DNA of 64,000 bases from Niabella yanshanensis (GTDB lineage Bacteria > Bacteroidota > Bacteroidia > Chitinophagales > Chitinophagaceae): the NCBI RefSeq assembly GCF_034424215.1, contig NZ_CP139960.1, positions 3,534,001 through 3,598,000 on the forward strand, in the 5' to 3' direction. The notes beneath the pieces are model-generated. The model saw nothing but the letters and a program-made list of their open reading frames with translations, did no database searches and was not told the DNA's origin. The first letter of the stretch is position 1. Each line of letters begins with the position of its first letter. A program made the translations under genes and the position numbers. Below, piece after piece: positions 8,657-17,979 of the stretch.

Positions 8657-10339
8657 ATGAAAGTGAAATATTCAGATACCATTATTTTTACAGGGCTTCT
8701 ACTATCAATGGCGTGTAGTAAGAAGGGCAACAATGGTACAGATCAATCTGTTGCGCCGCCGTTGGTATTAAAAAGTATCACGATCCAGGATCAACCGTTT
8801 GGCGCTGTCGCAATCAATCAGCCGGTTCAACCAGTTATTCAATTAATATTGTCAGAACCTGTAAAACCAGGAACTGTAGCCGGGGCTATCACTTTGAAAG
8901 ATCCGTCGGGCAATACGGTACCGCTTCAGGCTGTGGCCAGTAATGGGGGAATTACAGTAAAACCCAATAGTAGTTTATCATATCTTACAAAATATAGTAT
9001 TATTGTCAATAGCTCATTGCAATCTTTATCCGGCGGTAATTTACAAGCCGCAGTTAATAATAGTTTTGTCACTCATCTTGACTCTTCCCGAAAATTTCCC
9101 GCACTTACCAATGAGCAGCTTTTGGATAAAGTACAGCAGCAAACCTTAAAATATTTCTGGGATTTTGCGCATCCCACAAGCGGCATGATCAGGGAGGGTA
9201 GTAAACATGCGCCGGATATTGTCACCAGCGGTGGTACTGGCTTTGGAGTAATGGCGCTGATCGCAGGGATGGAAAGAGGTTTCATCGACAAAGCGCAGGG
9301 ATTGGAGCGGATAAAAACGATGGTATCATTTTTAAAAGATAAAGCACAACGTTTCCACGGAGCTTTTCCTCACTGGATGAACGGCGCTTCGGGGGCCGTT
9401 ATTCCGTTTAGCGCTAATGATAATGGCGCCGACCTGGTTGAGACTTCGCTCCTGATGATGGGGTTAATAACAGCCCGCCAATACTTTACCGGGGCTGATG
9501 CTTCGGAAGCTAACCTGCGAAATGATATCAATAACTTATGGAAAGCCGTGGAGTGGGACTGGTTCAGGCAGAACAGCCAAAACGCTTTATACTGGCATTG
9601 GAGTCCCTCTTCAGCCTGGACAATGAACCTGAAAGTGCAGGGTTGGAATGAATGCCTGATCACCTATGTACTGGCTGCATCTTCTGCTACGCATACCATC
9701 ACAAAGGATGTGTATGATAATGGCTGGGCCAGAAATGGCGCATTCAAAAACGGGAATACTTATTATACATACCCTCTGCCATTAGGTGAAAATATGGGCG
9801 GTCCGCTGTTTTTGGCGCATTACTCCTTTATGGGCATTAATCCTAACGGATTGAGTGATGCCTATGCTAATTATCAAACGCAAACAAAAAATCATACGCT
9901 TATCAATCACGAGTATTGCAAGGCTAACCCCAAAGGATATTATGGATACAGTGATTCGGTATGGGGTCTGACGGCCAGCAATATTAAAGACGGCTATACA
10001 GCGTCATCACCCACTAATGACCAGGGCTTTATTGCACCCACCGCGGCTATTGCTTCTATGCCTTACACACCGGCCGAATCGATGGCGGCATTGAAGTTCT
10101 TTTATTATGTATTAGGAGACAAATTGTTTAAGGAGTATGGATTTGTGGATGCTTTTTCTTTAGATGTGGTGAAGAATAATGGCGCCTGGTTTGCCGATGC
10201 TCATTTAGCTATTGACCAGGGACCTATTGTAGTAATGATCGAAAACTACAGATCGGGTTTGCTATGGAATTTATTTATGAGTGCGCCGGAAGTAAAAGCC
10301 GGAATGAAAAAACTGGGCTTTAGCGGACCTGACTTATAG
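8657..10339 (+). CDS. GH144-type (glycoamylase-like) endo-beta-1,2-glucanase homologue, lipoprotein with N-terminal Ig-like domain
   Basis: First of three consecutive paralogues. The 560-residue protein has a lipoprotein signal (Cys at about residue 20), an Ig-like Big_5-type domain (about 35-140, with the NNSFVTHL ending), and then a roughly 400-residue alpha/alpha-barrel of the PF10091 glycoamylase family, now CAZy GH144. Conserved blocks are LKYFWDFAHPTSGMIRE, TGGTGFGVMA-like, FPHWMNGASG, NDNGADLVETSLL with ARQYF, and IDQGPIVVMIENYRSGLLWNLFM. A characterised GH144 enzyme from Chitinophaga pinensis is an endo-beta-1,2-glucanase. The lipid anchor suggests action at the cell surface. Substrate is inferred from family. 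Confidence 0.85.
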   Translation: MKVKYSDTIIFTGLLLSMACSKKGNNGTDQSVAPPLVLKSITIQDQPFGAVAINQPVQPVIQLILSEPVKPGTVAGAITLKDPSGNTVPLQAVASNGGITVKPNSSLSYLTKYSIIVNSSLQSLSGGNLQAAVNNSFVTHLDSSRKFPALTNEQLLDKVQQQTLKYFWDFAHPTSGMIREGSKHAPDIVTSGGTGFGVMALIAGMERGFIDKAQGLERIKTMVSFLKDKAQRFHGAFPHWMNGASGAVIPFSANDNGADLVETSLLMMGLITARQYFTGADASEANLRNDINNLWKAVEWDWFRQNSQNALYWHWSPSSAWTMNLKVQGWNECLITYVLAASSATHTITKDVYDNGWARNGAFKNGNTYYTYPLPLGENMGGPLFLAHYSFMGINPNGLSDAYANYQTQTKNHTLINHEYCKANPKGYYGYSDSVWGLTASNIKDGYTASSPTNDQGFIAPTAAIASMPYTPAESMAALKFFYYVLGDKLFKEYGFVDAFSLDVVKNNGAWFADAHLAIDQGPIVVMIENYRSGLLWNLFMSAPEVKAGMKKLGFSGPDL

Positions 10340-10446
10340 AGTTGCGATTCGTCATTCAACCCTATCTTCAGAAGTTTTATTCGGGGCAGAAGGTTTGGAC
10401 GCATCACTTGTCAGGTACTTCATATTTTTATTGACAAAACGTAATT

Positions 10447-11814
10447 ATGAAAATCAGAAAGTACTTTTTACCCATTTTTATTTTTTTAACTGCGGCGTCC
10501 ACAATAGCAACTGCACAAAAACCAGTTGCTCTTAAACCCGCGGGTATTCCTTACACGGTTAAAGTAGATAAAAACATTTCTGATTCTGCGCTTATTGACC
10601 TGGTGCAAAAACAAACCATCCGTTATTTCTGGGATTTTGCCCACCCGGTAAGCGGATTGGCGCGTGAACGTAGTAATGTATCTTTTAACTATGGGCCTGA
10701 AGTAACTACTACAGGGGGAACAGGTTTTGGCATTATGGCCCTGATCGTGGGTGTCAATCGGGGATGGATCGAAAGAGACACCGCAGCCCGCTTTATGTTG
10801 AAAATGGTGAAGTTTCTTTCCAAAGCAGATGCCTACCACGGCGTGTTCCCGCACTGGCTGGATGGGGCAACGGGCAGGACCATTCCTTTTAGCAGGAAGG
10901 ATGATGGGGCTGATTTAGTTGAATCATCCTTTTTGTTCCAGGGCTTACTAACGGCCAGGCAGTATTTCAACGGTACCAATGATGTAGAGCGTGATTTGCG
11001 CAATCGCATTAACTGGTTGTGGAATGATATAGAATGGAACTGGTTTACCAATGGTGGCCAAAATGTATTGTACTGGCACTGGAGCCCCAATAACGGCTGG
11101 GCAATGGACTTCCCGGTGCGCGGCTTTAATGAATGTTTGATCATGTATGTGCTTGCGGCATCCACTCCCAACGAAAAATACCAGGTACCGGCCTCTATAT
11201 ATCACCGGGGGTGGGCACAAAGCGATTTCTTTATCAATAAACGCAAATTCTATAATTATACATTGCCCTTAGGTTTTGATTACGGCGGGCCCTTATTCTT
11301 TTCGCATTATTCCTTCCTCGGACTTTCTCCCAGGGGTTTAAAAGACCGTTATGCTGATTACTGGGAGCAGAACCAGAGTCATTCTTTGATCAATTATAGC
11401 TACTGTGTAGACAATCCTAAAGCTTTTAAAGGATATGGAGAAAATTGCTGGGGACTCACGGCAAGCGATACCTATAACGGGTACGATGCTCATTCTCCTA
11501 CCAATGATCATGGAACCATAACTCCCACGGCAGCGCTCTCGGCATTTCCCTATGCCCCGGCGCAGTCGATGAAAGCATTAAGACATTTTTATGTAGATCT
11601 GGGAGACAAAATATGGAGCCCTTATGGCTTTACCGACGCCTTCAATAAAACACAAAACTGGTATGCAACATCACACCTGGCTATCGATCAGGGCCCGATT
11701 GTTGTAATGATAGAAAATTACAGAACAGGCTTGCTGTGGAATCTTTTTATGAGTTGTCCTGAAATAAAAAATGGTTTAAAAAAGCTGGGCTTTACAAGTG
11801 GGTATCATCAGTAA
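10447..11814 (+). CDS. GH144-type beta-1,2-glucanase homologue with signal peptide
   Basis: Second GH144 paralogue, 455 residues. It has a cleavable signal peptide (hydrophobic residues about 7-22, cleavage after ATAQ) and no lipobox, so it is probably periplasmic. The catalytic domain starts near residue 45 and shares all blocks of its neighbours: IRYFWDFAHPVSGLARE, GVFPHWLDGATG, KDDGADLVESSF, and IDQGPIVVMIENYRTGLLWNLFMSCPE. Unlike the first copy there is no Ig-like module. Characterised GH144 members cut beta-1,2-glucan either endo or as sophorose-releasing exo-enzymes; which applies here is not visible. A 107-bp gap separates it from the first copy and its 3' end overlaps the third. Confidence 0.85.
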   Translation: MKIRKYFLPIFIFLTAASTIATAQKPVALKPAGIPYTVKVDKNISDSALIDLVQKQTIRYFWDFAHPVSGLARERSNVSFNYGPEVTTTGGTGFGIMALIVGVNRGWIERDTAARFMLKMVKFLSKADAYHGVFPHWLDGATGRTIPFSRKDDGADLVESSFLFQGLLTARQYFNGTNDVERDLRNRINWLWNDIEWNWFTNGGQNVLYWHWSPNNGWAMDFPVRGFNECLIMYVLAASTPNEKYQVPASIYHRGWAQSDFFINKRKFYNYTLPLGFDYGGPLFFSHYSFLGLSPRGLKDRYADYWEQNQSHSLINYSYCVDNPKAFKGYGENCWGLTASDTYNGYDAHSPTNDHGTITPTAALSAFPYAPAQSMKALRHFYVDLGDKIWSPYGFTDAFNKTQNWYATSHLAIDQGPIVVMIENYRTGLLWNLFMSCPEIKNGLKKLGFTSGYHQ

Positions 11815-13069
11815 AAATAAAATTCAAAAAAGTAACCAGGAACGATTGAGCGATGAGGCTTTGCTGGAGCTCGTGCAGCAACGCACGTTCCGGTATTTCC
11901 GGGATTTTGCCGAGCCGAACTCTGGTATGGCGCGCGAGCGTAACCGCGACACATTTCAAAACGTAGTCACCACGGGTGGTTCTGGGTTTGGCGTGATGGC
12001 AGTTATTGTGGCAACGGAACGAAAATGGATCACCAGAAATGAAGCTGTTATCCGTATAAAGCAAATATTATCCTTTTTGTCGGGGGCAGACCGGTACCAT
12101 GGCGCTTTTGCCCACTGGATCGATGGTAACACCGGCAAAACGGTTCCCTTTAGCAAAAAAGATAATGGAGCAGATCTGGTTGAGACCTCTTTTTTATTCC
12201 AGGGACTTTTAACCGCACGCCAGTATTTTACCAAAAGAAACAAAGATGAAAAATGGATACGGGAAACCATAACTAGCCTGTGGGAGCAGGTAGAGTGGCA
12301 ATGGTTTACGAGAGGCCGCGATGTTTTATACTGGCATTGGAGCCCGGAGCATCAATGGAAAATGAACCTGAAGATTGAAGGATATAACGAAGCGCTGATT
12401 ACCTATATACTGGCGGCAGCATCTCCGCAACACGCAATATCCAGAGATGTATATGACAGCGGTTGGGCCCGAAATGATTCCATGAAAAATGGGCGAACCT
12501 TTTATGATGTGCAACTTCCTTTAGGACCAGATTTCGGCGGTCCGCTCTTCTTTGCACATTTTGGTTTTGCAGGATTAGATCCCCGTGGGTTAAAAGACCG
12601 CTTTGCCGATTACGGTAAACAGAACCTGGCACATGTAAAAATCAACTACAGGTATTGCATTGACAATCCATCCGGTTTTAAAGGATACGGGAAAGAAAGC
12701 TGGGGTCTGTCTGCCTGCGATTATAAGAAACGATACCATGAACAATCGCCGTTAAAAGATAATGGAACAATCTGCTGCTCAGCGGCATTGGCCAGTATGC
12801 CTTATACGCCCAAAGAATCAATGGCAGCTTTACGTTATTTTTATGAAGAATTGAGCAGCAAAATTTTCGGGGAATACGGCTTTACGGACAGCTTCAATCA
12901 AACCCATAACTGGCATGCCGATTCTTACCTGGCCATTAACCAGGGAATTACTATTTTAATGATTGAAAATTATCGCACCGGTTTGCTTTGGAATCTTTTT
13001 ATGAGCGATCCAGATATAAAGAGCGGCTTATCCCGTTTGGGATTTAGAAGTCCCTGGCTAACAAAATAA
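11798..13069 (+). CDS. GH144-type beta-1,2-glucanase homologue without signal peptide
   Basis: Third GH144 paralogue, 423 residues, essentially only the catalytic domain: TFRYFRDFAEPNSGMARE, GAFAHWIDGNTG, KDNGADLVETSF, INQGITILMIENYRTGLLWNLFM. The frame opens with GTG at 11798, inside the end of the previous gene (17-bp overlap), and there is no in-frame ATG before the conserved domain, so translation is probably coupled to the upstream gene. The N-terminus is hydrophilic and Lys/Gln rich with no signal peptide. It would therefore be cytoplasmic unless fused or exported otherwise. The IDQGP block is altered to INQGI, so activity or specificity may differ. Confidence 0.8.
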   Translation: MGIISKNKIQKSNQERLSDEALLELVQQRTFRYFRDFAEPNSGMARERNRDTFQNVVTTGGSGFGVMAVIVATERKWITRNEAVIRIKQILSFLSGADRYHGAFAHWIDGNTGKTVPFSKKDNGADLVETSFLFQGLLTARQYFTKRNKDEKWIRETITSLWEQVEWQWFTRGRDVLYWHWSPEHQWKMNLKIEGYNEALITYILAAASPQHAISRDVYDSGWARNDSMKNGRTFYDVQLPLGPDFGGPLFFAHFGFAGLDPRGLKDRFADYGKQNLAHVKINYRYCIDNPSGFKGYGKESWGLSACDYKKRYHEQSPLKDNGTICCSAALASMPYTPKESMAALRYFYEELSSKIFGEYGFTDSFNQTHNWHADSYLAINQGITILMIENYRTGLLWNLFMSDPDIKSGLSRLGFRSPWLTK

Positions 13070-13075
13070 TTTTTT

Positions 13076-14917
13076 ATGATACCAGCTTTAAGAATATATA
13101 GCAGCAGATTTGCGACGTCCATCTGCCCATTGTGCAGGCTCCGTTTAACAGTGCTGCTGCTATCATCTTTTTTGTGCTCAGCACTTAGGGCGCAGATGGG
13201 AAATGCAAATAAAGCCGATACTTATTGTAATCCTATAAATATTGATTATGGCTATACGCCCATTCCTAATTTCAGTACCTGGGGGCGTCATCGTGCAACG
13301 GCTGACCCGGTGATTGTTAATTATAAAGGGGATTATTATCTGTTCAGCACCAATCAGTGGGGCTATTGGTGGAGCAACAATATGTTGAACTGGAAGTTTA
13401 TATCTAAAAAGTTCCTGCGCCCATGGAACGCAGGTGTATATGATGAGTTGTGTGCGCCTGCTGTAGGCATTATCGGAGATACCATGCTTGTGTTTGGTTC
13501 CACCTATTCCCGCAACTTTACGATCTGGATGAGCACCAATCCAAAGGCCAACGAATGGAAGCCGCTGGTTGACTCTTTTGATATCGGCGGATGGGACCCT
13601 TCTTTCTTCACGGATGAGGATCAGGGGCTATACATGTACAATGGCAGCAGCAATAAGTTTCCTATGTATGGAGTAGAGTTGGATAGAAAAACGATGGTGC
13701 CGCAAGGCGCCCGGAAAGAAATGTATTTATTGGAGCCCTGGCGTTTTGGCTGGCAGCGCTTTGGCGAACATATGGACAATACTTTTTTAGATCCGTTTAT
13801 AGAAGGCAGCCATATGACCAAACATAAAGGGAAATACTATTTGCAGTATGGCGCGCCCGGTACCGAGTTCAGCGGTTATGCTGACGGCTTATTGGTAGGA
13901 ACGGGCCCGCTTGGTCCTTTTGAAGCGCAGTCCGATCCTTTAAGTATAAAACTGGGAGGCTATGTACGTGGTGCAGGTCATGGCGCTACTTTCAAAGATA
14001 ACTATAATCGCTTCTGGCATGTATCCACTACCGTACTTTCGGTAAAAAATACATTTGAACGCCGCCTGGGTATCTGGCCTACAGGTTTTGACGCCGACGG
14101 TACGATGTGGTGCAATACCACTTTTGGCGACTATCCACATTATATTCCATCGGGAACCATAAAGGATGGCTATGGAGAAAATGGACTGTCACCTTATTTT
14201 ACGGGGTGGATGCTGCTTAACTACAACAAGCCGGTACAGTCGTCTTCAACATTAGGAAGCTATGGTCCCAATAACGCCGTAGATGAGTTGATGAAAACTT
14301 ACTGGAGCGCGAAAACAGGTGATAAGGGTGAATGGTTTCAAACAGATTTGGGCAATATTTCTACAGTACACGCCGTTCAGATCAATTATGCGGACCAGGA
14401 TGTGGCTGACGACAGGTTAGGCAAGTTTAACGATCAATATCATCAGTATAAGTTGTATTACTCATTGGACGGAAAAAAGTGGACCCTGTTAGTTGATAAG
14501 AGTGCTAATAAAACGGACATCCCGCATGAGTATATACAGTTAAACCAACCGGTACAGGCGCGCTTTATTAAACTGGAAAATATACACATGCCAACCGGGA
14601 AATTTGCACTAAGCGGTTTCAGGGTGTTTGGTAATGGAAATGGCTCAACGCCCGGTATAGTAAGAGATTTTGTTGTACTGAGAACTGAAAAGGATAAACG
14701 CAGCGCCTTTATAAAATGGAACCCGGTAGATAATGCATTTGCTTATAATATTTTTTATGGTACGCATCCTGATAAATTGTATACCAGCATCATGGTACAT
14801 AATAACAATGAATACTGGATGAAGGCGATGGATTCTCAAAAGCCCTATTATTACTGTATCCAGTCGGTTAATGAAAACGGGGTGAGTGAGAGAAGTAAGG
14901 TTATAAAGGTAGACTGA
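13076..14917 (+). CDS. GH43-like enzyme with F5/8 type C and FN3 modules
   Basis: Secreted 613-residue multidomain hydrolase. A long N-terminal signal region (hydrophobic about 23-38, ending RAQ) leads into a five-bladed beta-propeller of the GH43/clan F type (about 48-370). Candidate catalytic residues are Asp77 in ATADPV, Asp174 in GGWDPSFF and Glu243 in FIEGSH, matching base, pKa modulator and acid. A discoidin (F5/8C) carbohydrate-binding module follows (about 385-525, ending LSGFRVFG), then an FN3 domain (about 530-613). It begins 6 bp after the GH144 stop. GH43 members usually cut arabinose, xylose or galactose linkages; in this context it may remove side groups. Exact specificity is unknown. 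Confidence 0.8.
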   Translation: MIPALRIYSSRFATSICPLCRLRLTVLLLSSFLCSALRAQMGNANKADTYCNPINIDYGYTPIPNFSTWGRHRATADPVIVNYKGDYYLFSTNQWGYWWSNNMLNWKFISKKFLRPWNAGVYDELCAPAVGIIGDTMLVFGSTYSRNFTIWMSTNPKANEWKPLVDSFDIGGWDPSFFTDEDQGLYMYNGSSNKFPMYGVELDRKTMVPQGARKEMYLLEPWRFGWQRFGEHMDNTFLDPFIEGSHMTKHKGKYYLQYGAPGTEFSGYADGLLVGTGPLGPFEAQSDPLSIKLGGYVRGAGHGATFKDNYNRFWHVSTTVLSVKNTFERRLGIWPTGFDADGTMWCNTTFGDYPHYIPSGTIKDGYGENGLSPYFTGWMLLNYNKPVQSSSTLGSYGPNNAVDELMKTYWSAKTGDKGEWFQTDLGNISTVHAVQINYADQDVADDRLGKFNDQYHQYKLYYSLDGKKWTLLVDKSANKTDIPHEYIQLNQPVQARFIKLENIHMPTGKFALSGFRVFGNGNGSTPGIVRDFVVLRTEKDKRSAFIKWNPVDNAFAYNIFYGTHPDKLYTSIMVHNNNEYWMKAMDSQKPYYYCIQSVNENGVSERSKVIKVD

Positions 14918-14957
14918 TGTATATATCAGCTTATAATTATAAATTAAAATTTGCTAT

Positions 14958-17240
14958 ATGGTAAAGAACGCGTTATTGTCAGTTGTTTTTCTTTTTGTTT
15001 TGGTAAGCATAGCTGGCGCCCAGGGGGGTGATGCCGCTATGAACAGCTATATCAGCAATCTGATGAGCAGGATGACGCTGGACGAAAAAATTGGTCAGCT
15101 GAATTTACCCAGCGCCGGTGAATTCACTACGGGAACGGCTACCAATTCTGATATCGGGGTAAATGTAAAAAAAGGGCTGGTGGGCGGACTCTTCAATATC
15201 AAGGGCGTAGAAAAGATCAAAGCCATTCAAAAAGTAGCGGTAGAGGAAAGCCGCATGAAAATCCCTATGCTTTTTGGTATGGATGTGATACACGGTTACG
15301 AAACGACTTTCCCCGTTCCATTGGGCTTATCCTGTACCTGGGACATGAAAGCTGTAGAACAATCGGCCCGCATTGCGGCCATGGAGGCCAGCGCCGACGG
15401 TATCGGCTGGACCTTTAGTCCTATGGTGGATGTGTCCCGCGATCCGCGCTGGGGACGGGTTTCGGAAGGCAATGGCGAAGACCCCTATTTAGGGTCACAA
15501 ATTGCCAGGGCGATGGTTAAAGGCTACCAGGGCGATTTAAAGTCAAATAGTAATATACTGGCTTGTGTAAAACACTATGCCTTATATGGTGCAGGGGAAG
15601 CTGGTCGGGATTATAATACGGTAGATATGAGCCGCATCCGGATGTACAATGAATATTTCCCCCCTTACAAAGCTGCTGTTGACGCAGGAGTCGGAAGTGT
15701 AATGGCTTCATTTAATGAAATAGATGGTATTCCTGCCACAGGTAATAAATGGTTGTTGACCGATGTGTTACGTAAGCAGTGGGGCTTTAAAGGCTTTGTA
15801 GTAACGGATTATACAGGTATCAACGAAATGGTGGATCATGGAATGGGTGATCTGCAGGCAGTATCAGCGCTTGCTTTAAAAGCAGGTGTGGATATGGATA
15901 TGGTGGGCGAAGGATTCTTAAAGACGCTGAAAAAATCTTTAACAGATAAAAAGGTGACAGCGGCAGAAATTGACCTGGCTTGTCGCCGCATGCTGGAAGC
16001 AAAGTATAAACTGGGACTGTTTAAAGATCCTTACAAATACTGCGATGAAACTCGTGCTAAAAATGAAATTTTTACAGATGCTAACCGGAAAATAGCCCGG
16101 CAGATCGCTGCAGAAAGTTTTGTGTTATTGAAGAACCAGGACAATGTACTGCCTTTAAAAAAAGCAGGAAAGATTGCTTTGATAGGCCCACTGGCCGATG
16201 CCGCCAATAATATGGCCGGTACATGGAGCGTAGCTACCAAACAGGATAAGTCTATATCCGTTTTAGCCGGATTAAAACAAGTATTAGGAAATAGTGCCGA
16301 AGTGCTTTATGCAAAAGGAAGTAATCTTACCGCAGACGCCGTGTTGGAAGAGCGGGCTACCATGTTTGGCAAGGGCTTAAACCGGGATCAACGCAGCGAG
16401 GAGGAGCTGGCTAAAGAAGCGCTGAAGATGGCAGCCCAAGCGGATGTGATTGTTGCGGCCATGGGTGAATCAGCCGAGTTTAGCGGGGAAGCCAGCAGCC
16501 GTTCCAATATTGATATCCCTGAAACACAGCAAAAACTCCTGAAACAATTACTGGCCACCGGCAAGCCCTTGGTATTAGTATTATTTGCTGGTCGTCCGTT
16601 AACATTGAGCTGGGAAGAGAAAAATGTACCGGCCATCCTGAATGTTTGGTTTGGGGGAAGTGAAGCGGGTACCGCTATTGCTGATGTATTATTCGGCGAT
16701 GTAAACCCCTCGGGTAAATTAACTATGAGCTTCCCGCAGAACCTGGGACAGATCCCTATCTACTATGCTCATAAAAATACCGGTCGCCCGTTAGCAGAGG
16801 GCAAGTGGTTTCAGAAATTCAGAAGTAATTATATTGATGTAAGTAACGATCCCCTGTACCCTTTTGGATATGGCTTAGGCTATAGCTCTTTTACGTACAG
16901 TGATGTAAAGTTGAGCAGTGCATCTCTAAAAGGCAATCAAACTTTAAAAGCCAGCATTACGCTGACAAACTCCGGTAAGTATGACGGAAAAGAAGTAGTG
17001 CAACTGTATATAAGGGATGTGGTGGGTAGTGTAACCAGGCCCATGAAGGAGCTGAAAGGGTTTCAGAAGGTAGCCGTTAAAGCTGGTGAATCTAAAACTA
17101 TCATCTTCAATATTACGCCCGAAGATTTAAAATTCTATAACAGCAACCTGAAGTACGATTGGGAGCCGGGTGAATTTGAAATAATGGTGGGTAGCAACTC
17201 CAGGGATGTTAAAATGCAAAAAGTCAACTGGGTGAAATAA
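14958..17240 (+). CDS. GH3 beta-glucosidase (BglX type)
   Basis: Periplasmic exo-glucosidase that would finish gluco-oligosaccharides to glucose. The 760-residue protein has a signal peptide (about 1-21, cleavage at AGAQ), the GH3 N-terminal barrel with VKHYALYG and the nucleophile Asp284 in VVTDYTG, the GH3 C-terminal alpha/beta domain (about 390-620) and the FN3-like C-terminal domain (about 665-755). Length matches BglX. GH3 enzymes acting on sophoro-oligosaccharides are known from Bacteroides, which fits the GH144 neighbours. It is the last gene of the locus and a hairpin follows. Confidence 0.92.
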   Translation: MVKNALLSVVFLFVLVSIAGAQGGDAAMNSYISNLMSRMTLDEKIGQLNLPSAGEFTTGTATNSDIGVNVKKGLVGGLFNIKGVEKIKAIQKVAVEESRMKIPMLFGMDVIHGYETTFPVPLGLSCTWDMKAVEQSARIAAMEASADGIGWTFSPMVDVSRDPRWGRVSEGNGEDPYLGSQIARAMVKGYQGDLKSNSNILACVKHYALYGAGEAGRDYNTVDMSRIRMYNEYFPPYKAAVDAGVGSVMASFNEIDGIPATGNKWLLTDVLRKQWGFKGFVVTDYTGINEMVDHGMGDLQAVSALALKAGVDMDMVGEGFLKTLKKSLTDKKVTAAEIDLACRRMLEAKYKLGLFKDPYKYCDETRAKNEIFTDANRKIARQIAAESFVLLKNQDNVLPLKKAGKIALIGPLADAANNMAGTWSVATKQDKSISVLAGLKQVLGNSAEVLYAKGSNLTADAVLEERATMFGKGLNRDQRSEEELAKEALKMAAQADVIVAAMGESAEFSGEASSRSNIDIPETQQKLLKQLLATGKPLVLVLFAGRPLTLSWEEKNVPAILNVWFGGSEAGTAIADVLFGDVNPSGKLTMSFPQNLGQIPIYYAHKNTGRPLAEGKWFQKFRSNYIDVSNDPLYPFGYGLGYSSFTYSDVKLSSASLKGNQTLKASITLTNSGKYDGKEVVQLYIRDVVGSVTRPMKELKGFQKVAVKAGESKTIIFNITPEDLKFYNSNLKYDWEPGEFEIMVGSNSRDVKMQKVNWVK

Positions 17241-17252
17241 ATCGTCCCTATT

Positions 17253-17290
17253 AAATAGGCCAGGGTTTAAACCCCGGCCTGTTTATTGGG
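17253..17290. terminator. Hairpin terminator at the end of PUL 1, possibly bidirectional
   Basis: A stem 17257-17280 pairs AGGCC-GGGTTT with AAACCC-GGCCT (one mismatch), followed by a T-rich stretch. It sits between the convergent GH3 gene and the phnA-like gene and could serve both. Confidence 0.7.
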
Positions 17291-17303
17291 ATAATATATC
17301 GTC

Positions 17304-17861
17304 CTAACCTTTCTTTACGTATTTGGTAAGAATAACAATAGTCTGATCGTTGATCTTTCCTTCAATCTGCTCTACATTATCCGGTACCAGTCTTATTCTT
17401 TTCACCACCGTTCCTTTAGCTGCAGTAAAGCTGGTTCCTTTTACATTCAAACCCTGGGTAAGTGTTACAGTGTCGCCACTTTCAAGGGTGTTGCCAAATG
17501 CATCTTTATGTACCTCGGCTACTTCAAATGCGCTAAGCGCCCATTGAATTACAGGTTCTTCCAACTCAACAGACTGTATAACGTCATTAGCCCAATCGTT
17601 ATCCCTGCAGGTATACAACAGCCGGTAGCTTAATGCCTGTACAACCGGTTCTGTATTCCAGATACTTCCTTCCAGGCATCTCCAGTACTCGCTTTTATCT
17701 TCATTTTTAATAGCCTCGAAGCAGCTGTCGCAAAGGGCTGCCTGGTGTTCAGCTGAAGCATCATCCTTAGGACTTAGTGTATACTCATGTACTGCGGGTA
17801 AGGCTGAGCAAAGTTCGCAGGTTCCGCCACTTCGCTCTGTTAGTTTTGTGTTGATTGACAT
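17304..17861 (-). CDS. PhnA-like zinc-ribbon domain protein
   Basis: The product is about 185 residues and belongs to the PhnA/YjdM family. An N-terminal zinc-ribbon-like part has CELC and CDSC pairs (about residues 15-45), and the C-terminal PhnA domain contains DAFGNTLESGDTVTLTQGLNVKG and ends IVILTKYVKKG-like. The family name comes from the E. coli phn cluster, but PhnA is not required for phosphonate use and its role is unclear. I take ATG at 17861 rather than 17885, because a -7 box TACTTTTG lies at 17890-17883 on the minus strand, which the longer start would overlap, and an AAGAAG sequence precedes the chosen ATG. Confidence 0.85.
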   Translation of the reverse strand: MSINTKLTERSGGTCELCSALPAVHEYTLSPKDDASAEHQAALCDSCFEAIKNEDKSEYWRCLEGSIWNTEPVVQALSYRLLYTCRDNDWANDVIQSVELEEPVIQWALSAFEVAEVHKDAFGNTLESGDTVTLTQGLNVKGTSFTAAKGTVVKRIRLVPDNVEQIEGKINDQTIVILTKYVKKG

Positions 17862-17882
17862 AATACTTCTTTTAAAATGCCG

Positions 17883-17890
17883 CAAAAGTA
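17883..17890 (-). promoter_or_regulatory. -7 box of the phnA-like gene
   Basis: TACTTTTG read on the minus strand fits the Bacteroidota -7 consensus TAnnTTTG, 21 nt before the chosen start. No clear -33 TTTG is seen. Confidence 0.5.
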
Positions 17891-17979
17891 ATATTAATGT
17901 AGTTGCCGCGTTAAATAAATGATGGTAACTTACCTACATAATATAAATTAATCAGGATCAATTTTTTTAATCAACTACT

